Assembly: GCA_963840075.1 (NCBI GenBank)
Contig: CAWIXS010000044.1
Location: 14,680 to 78,679 of the forward strand
Direction of reading: 5' to 3'
DNA from: AWTP1-13 sp963840075
GTDB lineage: Bacteria > Pseudomonadota > Alphaproteobacteria > Rhizobiales > Hyphomicrobiaceae
Length of the DNA: 64,000 nt
Shown in pieces: positions 15,540 through 25,139 of the stretch. The notes beneath the pieces were generated by a model. That model made no database searches. It had not been told where the DNA came from and saw nothing but the letters and a program-made list of their open reading frames with translations. Made by a program: the position numbers and the translations under genes. Positions within the stretch are counted from its first letter, which is position 1, and every line of letters begins with the position of its first letter.

Positions 15540-16385
15540 CTAATGCAGGCGCAGGAGCAGGGCGCCGGTGAGCACGATGAGCGTCGCGGCAATGCGCGGC
15601 GCACGCCAGGGCTCGCGCAGCAGCAGGGTCGAGAGCAGCGTGGCAAACAGCACGCTGGTCTCGCGCAGCGCGGCAACGAGCGCGATGGGGGCCACCGTCA
15701 TGGCCCAGATGGCGATGCCGTAGGCCACAGTGGAGAGCGCCGCGCCGGCGAACGCGAGCGGCCAATTGGCCCCGAGCTCGACGGCGAGCCGCGGCCCGAG
15801 GCGCGCGCAGCCCCAGGCGGCCATCGCGATCCCGTTCAGCACGAACAGCCAGGCCGTGTAGGCGGCGGCGCTGCCAGCGAGCCGCGCACCGATGCCGTCG
15901 ACCAGCGTATACGCGGTGATGGTGAGCGCGGTGAGGAGTGCAAAGCCCACCGAGCGGGCGTTGAAGCGCTGCCCGAGCCGGCCGCCGCGCGCCGCCAGCA
16001 GCAGAATGCCGGCGGCCAGCAAGGCCACCCCGGCCCAGCCGAAGCCGCCGAGCCGCTCCCCGATCAGCAGGGAGGCCAGCGTTGCGGTGAGGAGCGGCGC
16101 CGACCCACGCGCGATCGGATAGACGTGGCCGAGGTCGCCGCCGCGATAGGCCTCGGCCAGGGCCGCGAAATAGCCGACGTGGATGATGGCGGAGGCCACG
16201 AGATAGGGCCAGGCCGACGCGTCCGGCAGGCCGGCAGGAACGGTGAGCGGCAGGGCCACGAGGCCCGAGGCGACAGCCACCACGGCAGTGGCCGCGATCG
16301 GCTCCAGATCGAGCTTCAGAAGCGCGTTCCAGCCCGCATGGCACGCAGCTGCCGCGAGCACTGCGATGAAGACGTAGGTTTCCAT
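15540..16385 (-). CDS. EamA/DMT-family transporter
   Basis: The 281-residue protein has ten helices and starts METYVFIAVLAAAACHAGWNALLK, in which HAGWN is typical of one DMT subgroup. PIARGSAPLLTA and ALRETSVLFATLLSTLLL mark the ends of its two halves. It is convergent with, and only distantly similar to, the two plus-strand DMT genes, so it was probably acquired separately rather than duplicated from them. Substrate unknown. Confidence 0.87.
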   Translation of the reverse strand: METYVFIAVLAAAACHAGWNALLKLDLEPIAATAVVAVASGLVALPLTVPAGLPDASAWPYLVASAIIHVGYFAALAEAYRGGDLGHVYPIARGSAPLLTATLASLLIGERLGGFGWAGVALLAAGILLLAARGGRLGQRFNARSVGFALLTALTITAYTLVDGIGARLAGSAAAYTAWLFVLNGIAMAAWGCARLGPRLAVELGANWPLAFAGAALSTVAYGIAIWAMTVAPIALVAALRETSVLFATLLSTLLLREPWRAPRIAATLIVLTGALLLRLH

Positions 16386-16759
16386 TGCGACTTGCTAAGA
16401 ACGGGGCAGCTCCCTGACGCAGACACCGGCATTGGCGCTTCCAGCGCTGGAGGCGAGGGGACTGAGCCCTGCCTCGCCCGCCCGATGCCGGACAGCATAC
16501 ACCGGAGGCGGCTGTCGGGGTCGCCCTGCACGGGGTAAACAGTGTGGTAGGAGCGCAACTCGCCGCTCTCGAAGCGCGCCAGCGTTCTCACGGTCGATGC
16601 GACGATGCCCTTAAGCATTTGAATAGCAAGTTGTTTCTTGGGGCACCTGTGGCTTTTCGCTATGCCGACCACAACGCTTTATGTCATCGCACTGTGCGGA
16701 TGGCATCTGATATGGTGCCGTCTTCCGATGTCGGGTTAAGTTTGACAGGAGCGTTGGTC
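16386..16759. other. Intergenic region without a convincing gene
   Basis: These 374 bases lie between two divergently read genes. They are less GC-rich from about 16600 on (for example 'cttaagcatttgaatagcaagttgtttcttgg'), which would suit promoters. A minus-strand open frame across 16400-16672 has no start signal or recognisable product and I do not annotate it. Confidence 0.35.
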
Positions 16760-16993
16760 ATGCTGCCGAATTGGCTGAACCTTACTTCAGAGGCTTGGCA
16801 AGCGCTTGGTCTCCTCGCCGGGCTCACCTTCCTGGCCTCGCTGATTGGCCATTCACTGACGCGCAATGCTTTCGTGGGAGCCATCATCGCGGTGATCCTG
16901 TTCCTCGCCATCTACATTGCCTGGAACTACGGCGACTTTCCCCACGGCCCCTTGGATCTCCGCTTCCCCAACCAGTATGCGCCTCTGCGCTGA
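16760..16993 (+). CDS. Small membrane protein, two helices
   Basis: The 77-residue product has two hydrophobic helices (AWQALGLLAGLTFLASLIGH and FVGAIIAVILFLAIYIAW) and a hydrophilic tail with the sequence GDFPHGPLDL. The ATG at 16760 has AGGAG 8 bases upstream, which decides against longer in-frame starts. I do not recognise a family. It stands alone, divergent from the DMT gene and convergent with livM. Confidence 0.6.
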   Translation: MLPNWLNLTSEAWQALGLLAGLTFLASLIGHSLTRNAFVGAIIAVILFLAIYIAWNYGDFPHGPLDLRFPNQYAPLR

Positions 16994-17104
16994 TCTCGTC
17001 CGGGCAGGGAGATTGGACGGTCGCGTCGCATGCTTTCACCGCAGCTGCCCGCGCGCCCGCAACGAGGGGCGCGCGAGCCGGGCTGATCGGCTGGGACGTG
17101 CAGG

Positions 17105-18721
17105 TCACGTGGGCGGCGCGTCGGGGCCCGGAGGGTCCGGGCGCGTGTTGGCGACCAGCCGGCGGCGGGTCGGGAAGATTGCGAGCCCGTAGCGCTCCGA
17201 CAGGTAGCCCCAGATCCCCTTCGGCGCGAACAGCATGGTGGCGATCGCGAACGCCCCGAGAAGGATCAGGTACCAGGTCCCGCTGTGGGCGAAGTTGCTC
17301 TGCAGGACATAGAACACCAGAACGCCGACGATCGGCCCCTCGATGGTGCCGATGCCGCCGATGACGACGATGAACACCACGTTGGCGGTCCAGTCGAGCA
17401 GCGAGAAGGCTGCATCGGGCGAGATGCGCGCCTTCTGCAGGTAGATGAGGGCGCCGACGAGGCCGGTGCCTGCGGCGGCGGCGATGTAGACCTTGAGCTT
17501 GGTCCTGAAGTTGTCGACGCCCACGCTTTCCGCGGCGCGCTCCGAATCGCGGATGGCGGCGAGCGCCAGCCCGTAGCGCGAGCGCAGGACGAGATAGACG
17601 AAGAGGATGGTTCCCGCCGCCAGCACCAGCGCCGCCCAGTAGGTGACGATGTCGCGTGCCGCCGCGGTCGATACGCCGAAGGCGCCCTTCACCCATTGGA
17701 TGCCGGCCACCTCGTTGGTCACGGACGGTGGCAGCGATGTGCCGGTGCCCCCGCCCAGCCATTTGAACTGGGCGAAGACGAGCCGGTAGATCTCCGCGAC
17801 CACCCAGGTGCCGACGGCAAAATGGGCGCCGCGCAGGCGGAACACGACGAGGGCGGTCGGCACCGCGAGCACGGCGGCGACGAGACCGGCCGCCAGGATC
17901 GCCAGCAATGGGTCGACGCCGGCATGAACGGTGAGCGCGAGCAGGACATAGCCGCCGAGCCCGACGAAGGCCTGCTGCCCGACGGATACGAGCCCGGCAT
18001 AACCCGCGAGCAGGTTCCAGTACTGGGCCAGCGCCAGCATGGTGCACACGAAGATCAGCTCGTTGACGAGGTTGCGGCTCGCGAACGCCGGGAGCGCGAC
18101 GAGGAGCGCCATGAGGGCAATGCCCGCGATGGCGAACGTGCGCGAGCGCGGCGTTGCCACCTCGATGCGATAGCGGCCCTCGGCGGGCCTGCGGCGGCTT
18201 GCCAGGACGCGCTCGAGGCGCTCCGTCGCTGGTGCCAGGGGGCCTGTCCGCAGCCGGGCTGCGGCGCGCCCGGCTTCGGCGCGCACCCGCCGTGCGGCCG
18301 GTGTCTCGGCCAGCCGCCGGCGCATCGCGGCCGCGGCGGCCGCCGTCCGGTTGAGCCTCGCGTGCACCGCATCGCGGGCAGCGAGGGCCGCGCGCGACGC
18401 TCGCCCCCGCCACTCCGCGCTTCGGGCAAGCGAAGATGTGACGGCCGGATGCGCCAGCACCTGCTGCCGCCATTGGATCAGGCGCCGACGCGCGTCGCCG
18501 AGAGCGCAGCCAGCGCGCTCCCCGGTGCGGCGCGCGAGCGCGGTGAGTTGCTCGCCCCAATGCCTCGCCCGGGCCGCTGCCGCCTGCGCCAGACTGCCGG
18601 CCTGCTTCACCGCGCGCCTGCCCAGCTCCAACGTCCGGCGGCCGGCGCGGGCGCAGGCGGCAGCGGCGCGGCTCGAGGCGATCCGCTGCTGCCAGCTCTG
18701 CCAGTGCGCCCGCAGGTCCAT
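17105..18721 (-). CDS. livM: Branched-chain-type ABC transporter permease LivM with a long N-terminal extension
   Basis: Residues from about 195 to 510 form a normal LivM permease with about nine to ten helices, including YWNLLAGYAGLVSVGQQAF and the cytoplasmic loop DSERAAESVGVD that contacts the ATPases. The first 190 residues are unusual: Arg/Ala-rich, with no membrane helix, and predicted as amphipathic helices (RRTLELGRRAVKQAG, LTALARRTGERAG). The ATG at 18721 is supported by GTGAGG at good spacing, 8 bases after the livH stop, so the extension appears to be translated. Ordinary LivM has about 300-420 residues; this one has 538. It is the last gene of the operon. Confidence 0.88.
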   Translation of the reverse strand: MDLRAHWQSWQQRIASSRAAAACARAGRRTLELGRRAVKQAGSLAQAAAARARHWGEQLTALARRTGERAGCALGDARRRLIQWRQQVLAHPAVTSSLARSAEWRGRASRAALAARDAVHARLNRTAAAAAAMRRRLAETPAARRVRAEAGRAAARLRTGPLAPATERLERVLASRRRPAEGRYRIEVATPRSRTFAIAGIALMALLVALPAFASRNLVNELIFVCTMLALAQYWNLLAGYAGLVSVGQQAFVGLGGYVLLALTVHAGVDPLLAILAAGLVAAVLAVPTALVVFRLRGAHFAVGTWVVAEIYRLVFAQFKWLGGGTGTSLPPSVTNEVAGIQWVKGAFGVSTAAARDIVTYWAALVLAAGTILFVYLVLRSRYGLALAAIRDSERAAESVGVDNFRTKLKVYIAAAAGTGLVGALIYLQKARISPDAAFSLLDWTANVVFIVVIGGIGTIEGPIVGVLVFYVLQSNFAHSGTWYLILLGAFAIATMLFAPKGIWGYLSERYGLAIFPTRRRLVANTRPDPPGPDAPPT

Positions 18722-18729
18722 GCGCCGCC

Positions 18730-19599
18730 TCACTCGCCCACGCGCGGGAACAGGCCGCGCGGACGCAGCACGAGCACGACCAGGAACGCCAGATGCCCAG
18801 CGAGGATCTGCCACTCGGCGTTGATCTTCGCCCCCACCATCTGCGCGACGCCGATGATGATGCCGCCGGCGAGCGTGCCCCAGAAGCTGCCGAGCCCGCC
18901 GATGATCACGGCCTCGAAGGCGTAGAGCAGGCGGGCCGGGCCGATGGTCGGGTCGAAGTTGGCGCGCATGCCGAGGTAGAGCGCGGAGACGGCGATCACC
19001 ACCATGGCAACCGCCGTCGCCAGCGAGAAGATGTGCCGGTTGTCGATCCCCATCAGCTGGGCGATCTCCGGGTCGTCGGAGGTGGCGCGGAACGCCCGGC
19101 CCAGCTCGGTGCGGTAGAACAGCGCGTTGAGGCCGAGGATCACCGCGATCGCCGAGGCGAACGTGACGAGCTGGACGGTGCCCACCGCCAGCCCCCCGCC
19201 CAGGTGCACCGATGCCACCTCGATGGCCCCGGCGTCGAGCCGCCGGCTGTCGGCCGAGAACACCTCGAGGAGGCCGTTCTGGATGATGATCGAGAGCCCG
19301 AAGGTGACGAGCAGAGGCGGGAGGATGTCGCGCCCGAGCGTGCGGTTCAGCAGCGTGCGCTGCAGGGCATAGCCGAACGCGAACAACACCGGCATGGCGA
19401 GCAGCGTGGCCAGGAACGGATCGAGCCCCAGGCCGTGCATCAGCGCCAGGATCACGAAGGCGGCGAGCACGATCAGGTCGCCGTGCGCCAGGTTGACGAG
19501 GCGCATGATGCCGAAGATCAGCGACAGGCCGGCAGCGAACAGCGCGTAGAGGCCGCCCAGCATGATGCCTTGCAGGATTGTGTCGAGCCACGCGATCAT
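18730..19599 (-). CDS. livH: Branched-chain-type ABC transporter permease LivH
   Basis: The 289-residue inner-membrane permease starts with the typical GIMLGGLYALFAAGLSLIFG and contains LVNLAHGD and the coupling loop ATSDDPEIAQLMGI. It pairs with LivM to form the channel of an importer for branched-chain or related amino acids, amides or urea. The ATG at 19599 overlaps the livF stop (ATGA). The frame is open further upstream, but that part is only the shadow of livF. Confidence 0.93.
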   Translation of the reverse strand: MIAWLDTILQGIMLGGLYALFAAGLSLIFGIMRLVNLAHGDLIVLAAFVILALMHGLGLDPFLATLLAMPVLFAFGYALQRTLLNRTLGRDILPPLLVTFGLSIIIQNGLLEVFSADSRRLDAGAIEVASVHLGGGLAVGTVQLVTFASAIAVILGLNALFYRTELGRAFRATSDDPEIAQLMGIDNRHIFSLATAVAMVVIAVSALYLGMRANFDPTIGPARLLYAFEAVIIGGLGSFWGTLAGGIIIGVAQMVGAKINAEWQILAGHLAFLVVLVLRPRGLFPRVGE

Positions 19600-20297
19600 G
19601 TGCCGAAGTATGCCCGATGGATTTGCTCGCGGGTGATCTCGGAGGGCCGGCCGCTCAGCGCCAGGCGGCCTTCCTGGAAGCAGTAGACGCGGTCGGCCAC
19701 CTGCAGGGCCTGCACGATGTCCTGCTCCACCAGGACGACGCTGGCGCCGTTGGCCTTGATCCCGGGCAGGGCCGCGTAGATGCCGCGGATGACGATCGGT
19801 GCGAGGCCCAGGCTGATCTCGTCGCACAGGAGCACGCGCGGGCTCGCCATCAGCGCGCGGCCGATGGCGGCCATCTGCTGCTCCCCGCCCGACAGCGTCT
19901 GGGACGGGGCCGCGCGCCGCTCGGCCAGCGCCGGGAACAGCTCGTAGATGCGTGGGAGCGACCAGTAGCCGGCCCCGCGCCGGCCGTAAGCGCCGAGCTT
20001 CAGGTTCTCCTCTACGCTGAGCGAGGGGAACAGCCGCCGCCCCTCCGGCACCAGCGAGATGCCGAGCCGCACGATCTCCGCGACGGGGAGGCCGCCGATG
20101 GGCCTGCCGTCGAGCGTGACGCTTTCGGCGGGCGCCGGCAGCATGCCGGCGACGGTCTTGAGGAAGGTCGACTTGCCGGCGCCATTGGCCCCGATGATGG
20201 CCACCGTCTCGCCCTCCTTCAGCTCCAGATTGATCCCATAGAGCGCCTGGAAGTCCCCGTAGAATGCGGCGAGCCTGTGCGCCTCCAGCAGAGCCAT
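19596..20297 (-). CDS. livF: Branched-chain-type ABC transporter ATPase LivF
   Basis: The 233-residue ATPase has Walker A GANGAGKST near residue 36, the Q-loop region LVPEGRRLFPSLSVEENL typical of LivF, signature LSGGEQQM near 137, and Walker B LLCDEISLGLAP. It ends in the LivF-like REQIHRAYFG. It powers import together with LivG. Between it and livG lies a 143-bp palindromic repeat (type C), an unusual insertion inside an operon. Confidence 0.94.
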   Translation of the reverse strand: MALLEAHRLAAFYGDFQALYGINLELKEGETVAIIGANGAGKSTFLKTVAGMLPAPAESVTLDGRPIGGLPVAEIVRLGISLVPEGRRLFPSLSVEENLKLGAYGRRGAGYWSLPRIYELFPALAERRAAPSQTLSGGEQQMAAIGRALMASPRVLLCDEISLGLAPIVIRGIYAALPGIKANGASVVLVEQDIVQALQVADRVYCFQEGRLALSGRPSEITREQIHRAYFGT

Positions 20298-20335
20298 GGC
20301 TCAGCACCGCCCTTGCCACGGATGCCGCGGGGATT

Positions 20336-20478
20336 CCCTCTCCCCGCTTGCGGGGAGAGGGTCAGGGTGAGGGGCAGAGACAAACTCCGACGCCGGAGCG
20401 CGCCGCTGCCCCTCACCCCAGCCCTCTCCCCGCGCTGTTGGAGATTGCGGTGAGGCCGGCGATGCGCGGGGAGAGGGA
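20336..20478. repeat. Palindromic repeat, type C, inside the liv operon
   Basis: CCCTCTCCCCGC (20336-20347) pairs with GCGGGGAGAGGG (20350-20361). A second CCCTCTCCCCGCG (from about 20422) faces GCGGGGAGAGGGA (from about 20466). Between them 'cagggtgaggggc' faces 'gcccctcaccccag'. This CCCTCTCCCC/GGGGAGAGGG type is common between genes in many high-GC proteobacteria. Here it lies between livG and livF. Confidence 0.8.
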
Positions 20479-20479
20479 G

Positions 20480-21196
<717 letters not shown>

Positions 21197-21213
21197 TGCC
21201 GCGGGTCCCACCC

Positions 21214-21344
21214 GTCATCCCGGAAGCCGAGGGCCGAAGGTCCGAGGCTGTCCGGGACCTCGCGAGGTCGCCTCCGACTCGCTTCACGAGGTCCCGGATC
21301 GGAGCGATGCTCGCCTTCGGCTCGCAAGCTCCGTCCGGGATGAC
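21214..21344. repeat. Dispersed intergenic repeat, type B, copy 3
   Basis: It starts GTCATCCCGGAAGCCGAG and ends CTCCGTCCGGGATGAC. It carries the core 'ggtcccggatcggagcgatgctcgccttcggctcgc', nearly the same as at 13521. It lies between the binding-protein gene and livG in the same operon. As RNA it would be a long hairpin that could protect or stop the upstream message. Confidence 0.82.
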
Positions 21345-21354
21345 GGGTGTGGTG

Positions 21355-22683
21355 TCAGGTGATGGGTTCCATCTTGCCGCCCACCGGGATGTTGGGCGCC
21401 GTCTTGTTGTCGGTGATGACGATGTCGTAGCGGTTGCCGTCGCGGACGCGCCACTGGCCGCCCACGAGACTGGTCTTGGTGACGTTCTTGGCGGCGATCG
21501 GCGGAACGCCTCGGCCGTTCCACTCGATGTGGCCGACCACGGTGTCGAGCTTGGTCGCGCGGATCGCCTCGGCGGTCGCCCTGGCGTTGCCGATCTCCTT
21601 GGTGCGCCTCAGCACGTCGAGAGCGACCTCGTAGAGCGAGTGCGCGAAGCCGATTGGCTGCGACCACTGGCGCTTGGTGGCGGCCGTGTAGGCATCGGCC
21701 AGCTGCCGTGCCGTCAGGCCGTTGATCGACGACTTGAAGGGATGGCTGGGCGTCCACCACACCTCGGACGACAGGTTGTGGCCGTCGCGCGCCAGCGCCT
21801 CAACCGAGGACGGGAACAGGATCGCCTTGCCGACCGAGGCCGCCCTCGGCTTGAAGCCCTGCTGCAGCGCCTGCTTCCAGAAGGTGGTGAAGTCCGGCGG
21901 CAGCACCACGCCGGTGATGATCTGGGCGTTGGCGTTCTTGAACGCCGTGATCTGCGCGGCGAAATTGTCGGTCAGGTTCTGGTAGCGGCCCGGATCGACG
22001 AGCTTGTAGCCCTGCTTGGCGAGCTCGGGCGGGAACCCTCTCTCCTTGTCGCCCCAGGCATTGCCGTCGGCGTCGTTCGGGAACAGGGCGCCCACGGCCT
22101 TGTTGGTGTCGAGCTGGCCCCACATGTTGGTGAAGACCGCGATGACGTCCTCCAGGCCCCAGAAGTAGTGATAGACGAAGTTGAACTGCCGGGGCTGGGC
22201 GGGGTTGCCCTGCTGGCCGAAGAACCAGGGCTGCCAGGGGGCCAGCGAGGAGATTGTGGCCACCTCCTCGGTCTCCGCCTGGATGCACACCGGATTGGTC
22301 GTCTCCGGTGTGTTGCCCACCAGCATGAGGTCGATCTTGTCATTGACGATGAGGGTCTTGGCGACATCCGCGGCGCGGTTCGGGTTCGACTGGCTGTCGC
22401 GCAACAGCACCTCGATCGGCCGCGTGATGTTGCCGACCCTGAGCCCGGCCTTGGTGGCCTCGCGGAACTGCTGCAGCATGAACTCGTCGGCCGCGGCGAA
22501 CGGCGCGAGCGGCCCGGTCGCCGGGCTGACGTAGCCGATCTTGATCGCCCTGGCCTGGGCGTGCACCGCCGGTGCGAGCACGGGCCCGGCGGCGAGTGCC
22601 GCGCCTGCCGCAGCCAACGTCTTGATGAAGCTGCGACGCGTATGCGTGCCATTGGGTGCGCGATTGCGCGGTCTGTCTGCCAT
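21355..22683 (-). CDS. ABC transporter substrate-binding protein (branched-chain amino acid/amide type)
   Basis: The 442-residue periplasmic protein starts with a twin-arginine signal (TRRSFIKT followed by a hydrophobic Ala-rich stretch ending VHAQA). The mature part begins with IKIGYVSPATGPLAPF, typical of the Leu/Ile/Val-binding (type 1 periplasmic) fold. The number of tryptophans in the middle (APWQPWFFGQ) resembles binding proteins for less usual ligands such as amides, so leucine is not assured. It is the first gene of the operon followed by livG, livF, livH and livM. The twin-arginine export suggests folding before export. Confidence 0.9.
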   Translation of the reverse strand: MADRPRNRAPNGTHTRRSFIKTLAAAGAALAAGPVLAPAVHAQARAIKIGYVSPATGPLAPFAAADEFMLQQFREATKAGLRVGNITRPIEVLLRDSQSNPNRAADVAKTLIVNDKIDLMLVGNTPETTNPVCIQAETEEVATISSLAPWQPWFFGQQGNPAQPRQFNFVYHYFWGLEDVIAVFTNMWGQLDTNKAVGALFPNDADGNAWGDKERGFPPELAKQGYKLVDPGRYQNLTDNFAAQITAFKNANAQIITGVVLPPDFTTFWKQALQQGFKPRAASVGKAILFPSSVEALARDGHNLSSEVWWTPSHPFKSSINGLTARQLADAYTAATKRQWSQPIGFAHSLYEVALDVLRRTKEIGNARATAEAIRATKLDTVVGHIEWNGRGVPPIAAKNVTKTSLVGGQWRVRDGNRYDIVITDNKTAPNIPVGGKMEPIT

Positions 22684-22892
22684 ACCTTCCTCCCTGGTGC
22701 CCGCCAGATGTCGCGAGACGCTGAAGCGGCGCTGCGCGCTTCAGAAGCGTATCCTCCCCGGGCCCCTTTTGTCCGGATACCCTCATTGCGAAGGGTCGAC
22801 CGGAGCCCTGCAATTGCTCGAGCGCCGAACGGGGCTCGATGCGACGATAGTTTTGGTACGCGCAGGTTGGCGGTGTCAACGAGAGTGTTGGG

Positions 22893-23624
22893 TCAGCGCG
22901 CGCCCGCCGACCGCAGGTCGATGAGCCGCCCGTTGTCGCTGCAGGACGGCTCGGCCAGCCGCACGAAAGTCTCCACCACGTCCTCCGGAGCCTTCAAAGC
23001 GGCCGGGTCCTCACCCGGGAAGGCCTTGGCGCGCATGCTCGTGCGGGTCGGCCCCGGGTTGACCAGATTGGCACGCACGCCGGTGTTCTCCACCTCGCGC
23101 GCATACGTCTTGACCAGCGCCTCGAGAGCGGCCTTGGAGACCGCGTAGGGGCCCCAGTAGGCGCGCGGGTTTGCAGCCGCGCCGGAGGAGACGAAGATGG
23201 CGCGCCCGGCATCGGACCGCCGCAGCAGCGGGTCGAGCGTGCGGATGAGCCGCCAGTTCGCCGTGAGGTTGACCTCCAGCACCTCGTCCCAGGCCTCCGC
23301 CGTCACGTGGCCCAAGGGCGAAAGCGGGCCGAGGATGCCGGCGTTGCCGACGAGGATGTCGAGCTTCTGCCATCTCTGGTAGATGGTCGGCCCCAGGGCA
23401 TCGATCTTGTCGTGGCGCTTGAGATCGAGCGTGAGCAGCGTGGCACTGCCGCCCAGCGCCCGGATCTCGTCGTCGACCTCCTCCAGCGCGCCGGTGGTGC
23501 GCCCGACGAGGATGGGGTGTGCGCCCTCCCTGGCGTAGGCGAGCGCCACGGCGCGGCCGATGCCGCGCGTGGCCCCGGTCACCAGGGCAAGGCGTCCTAG
23601 AAGGCGTTGTTGCGGTTGGTTCAT
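22893..23624 (-). CDS. SDR-family oxidoreductase
   Basis: The 243-residue short-chain dehydrogenase has the cofactor motif TGATRGIG near residue 16, GNAGILGPLSPLG near 92 and a catalytic YAVSK near 160. The NAGILGPL segment and the short C-terminus RLIDLRSAG resemble the group of small alphaproteobacterial SDRs related to YciK. The start follows GAGGAG. It is monocistronic, downstream of two small or unknown genes on the same strand. Substrate unknown. Confidence 0.9.
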   Translation of the reverse strand: MNQPQQRLLGRLALVTGATRGIGRAVALAYAREGAHPILVGRTTGALEEVDDEIRALGGSATLLTLDLKRHDKIDALGPTIYQRWQKLDILVGNAGILGPLSPLGHVTAEAWDEVLEVNLTANWRLIRTLDPLLRRSDAGRAIFVSSGAAANPRAYWGPYAVSKAALEALVKTYAREVENTGVRANLVNPGPTRTSMRAKAFPGEDPAALKAPEDVVETFVRLAEPSCSDNGRLIDLRSAGAR

Positions 23625-23666
23625 GGCTCCTCGTTAGCGCCCGCCCGGCGGCACTGGCAAGCGCGT

Positions 23667-23950
23667 TCAATCGCGGCGGTCGATGCGGCGCCAGATGGTT
23701 TGCAGAAAGCCGTCGGGCCCCAGGCTTTCGCCGGCGATCATCCAGCCACGGCGCCACAGCGCGGGCCCCGGCCGCAGCAAGCTAATCTTTGCGAGCCGCT
23801 CGGCAGGCAGGTGGGGAAGGCGGGCGGCCATCGCCCCGTCACGTCAGTGAAGCCCGGCCACTGCGACCGCACCAGGACATGGATGCCCTCCAAGGTCGCC
23901 AGCTCGATCTCGGTGTGCCCATCCCGCTTGCACCCCAGCACGCGCTGCAC
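23667..23950 (-). CDS. Unknown small protein (one frameshift)
   Basis: Two frames join if one G is added in the C run 23834-23837 (plus strand). The result is a 94-residue protein beginning MQRVLGCKRDGHTEIELATLEGI. It passes through VTGAMAARLPHLPAERLAKI and ends LQTIWRRIDRRD. Both halves have coding-like composition and fit end to end. The GTG start lies 10 bases after the stop of the upstream gene at 23961, so the two form an operon. I do not recognise the family. The second half alone (ATG at 23831, 54 residues) is the fallback reading. Confidence 0.5.
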
Positions 23951-23960
23951 GCCGCCCGGC

Positions 23961-25139
23961 TCAATCCTGCTTGGGGGGCGCCTCTGGCTTGGCGTCCTCC
24001 GTCAGCTGCCTGGGAGGCGTCTCGGGCTTCGCCTGGCCCGTCAGCTCCCTGCCGAGCCGAAGGGCCTCCTCGTAGGCCTTCTGCGCCGCCTCGCCGGTCC
24101 GCCCGGCCACGCGCCTCGCATGGTCGCCGACCTCCCGCGCTTTCTCCACAGCCTTGTCGGCGTAGGGCTTCGCCTTCACCCGCACCTTCTCCGTGAGCGC
24201 GAGCACCTGCTCGGTGCCGGAGGCGGAGAGCTCCTTCGTGCGCTTCAGCGCCTGCCCCAGCATGGAGGCCTCGGGCATCAGCTTGTCGGCCTTGAGCGCG
24301 GCGGCGGTGCGGACAAGGTCCTCGTGATCCTTGCGCGCGGGCTCGCCCGCGATGCGCTCGGGAGGTCCGGTGAACACCACGAGCGGTGTGCACGCCGTCA
24401 CCAGCTTGCGCGCCGACTTGACCCAGCTCGCGCTCTCGACCTCGACCTCCTGCGGAAAGTAGATCTTCCGGCCGTCGATGGCCTGGCGCAGGATCGCACG
24501 ATCGATGACCGGCAGCACCCGCCCGCCCAAACGGCGCACCAGCGCGAGGGGAGCGCCGTCGGGATCGGGCAGATGCACGATGAGGCTCACGGCGTCGTCG
24601 GCGCTCAGCGCCTGTTTGATCGCCTCCGTCTCCGTTGCGGCGTAGGTGACGCTCCGCACACGATCCAGCGCCTCCGGGTCGATGCTGCGCAGGAACGCGA
24701 AGGTGGTGGCGCTGTCCGATGCCTCCGGCGGCAGAATGAAGCGCAGGTTGCCCGCATGCGCGACGATCTCCCTCCAGTTGGAGACCTCTTTGCTGCGCGT
24801 GACGGCGTAGAGACAGGCGCGCACGTCGTCCTGGCGCACGAGCGTGAACGGCGAGGCGTCGCCGCGCCGGCTTTCGAGCGCGAAGACATCGAGATGCGCA
24901 TAGCCCAGCTGCTGCGGAGCGGCGGCAACGCGCGCCATGCTCTCGCGCGTGCCGGACGACGCGGCACAGGCGTACTCGAGCTGGGCGAGCCTGAGCTGGG
25001 CCGAGAGCAGCGGGCAGAAATCGGCGTGGTAGGCGCCGATCGGGTCGCCCGTGTTGATCTGGCTCGCGCGTGCAGGCGCCAGAGCGGCGGCAAGGGCCGC
25101 TGCACCGAGCAGGAGCAGGCAAGAGCGAGAGGAGGCCAT
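23961..25139 (-). CDS. Unknown periplasmic protein, possibly with a binding-protein-like domain
   Basis: The 392-residue product has a Sec signal peptide (hydrophobic residues 8-23, ARAS). Residues 30-260 alternate strands and helices and resemble a type 2 periplasmic-binding fold of the TAXI kind (HLDVFAL, FTLVRQDDVRACLYAV, NLRFILPPEASDSATT); this is an inference. From about 290 the protein is a long charged helix with Lys/Ala/Glu repeats (EKVRVKAKPYADKAVEKARE) and a Pro/Lys tail. The ATG at 25139 lies behind GCC with a weak site. It heads an operon with the 23667 gene. No transporter genes adjoin it. Confidence 0.6.
   Translation of the reverse strand: MASSRSCLLLLGAAALAAALAPARASQINTGDPIGAYHADFCPLLSAQLRLAQLEYACAASSGTRESMARVAAAPQQLGYAHLDVFALESRRGDASPFTLVRQDDVRACLYAVTRSKEVSNWREIVAHAGNLRFILPPEASDSATTFAFLRSIDPEALDRVRSVTYAATETEAIKQALSADDAVSLIVHLPDPDGAPLALVRRLGGRVLPVIDRAILRQAIDGRKIYFPQEVEVESASWVKSARKLVTACTPLVVFTGPPERIAGEPARKDHEDLVRTAAALKADKLMPEASMLGQALKRTKELSASGTEQVLALTEKVRVKAKPYADKAVEKAREVGDHARRVAGRTGEAAQKAYEEALRLGRELTGQAKPETPPRQLTEDAKPEAPPKQD

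Noticed and set aside
15474..16538. Long plus-strand frame across the third DMT gene
   Set aside because: Antisense shadow; the minus strand carries the ten-helix EamA protein.
16316..16672. Minus-strand open frame of 118 codons upstream of the DMT gene
   Set aside because: No ribosome site, overlaps the start of the DMT gene, composition not protein-like.
17285..18925. 546-codon plus-strand frame across livM
   Set aside because: Antisense shadow, Arg/Gly/Pro-rich and without a domain; livM is supported by the operon and its motifs.
21197..21211. GTG at 21211 as start of livG
   Set aside because: Possible, but ATG 21196 gives the usual LivG N-terminus and neither start has a clear ribosome site.
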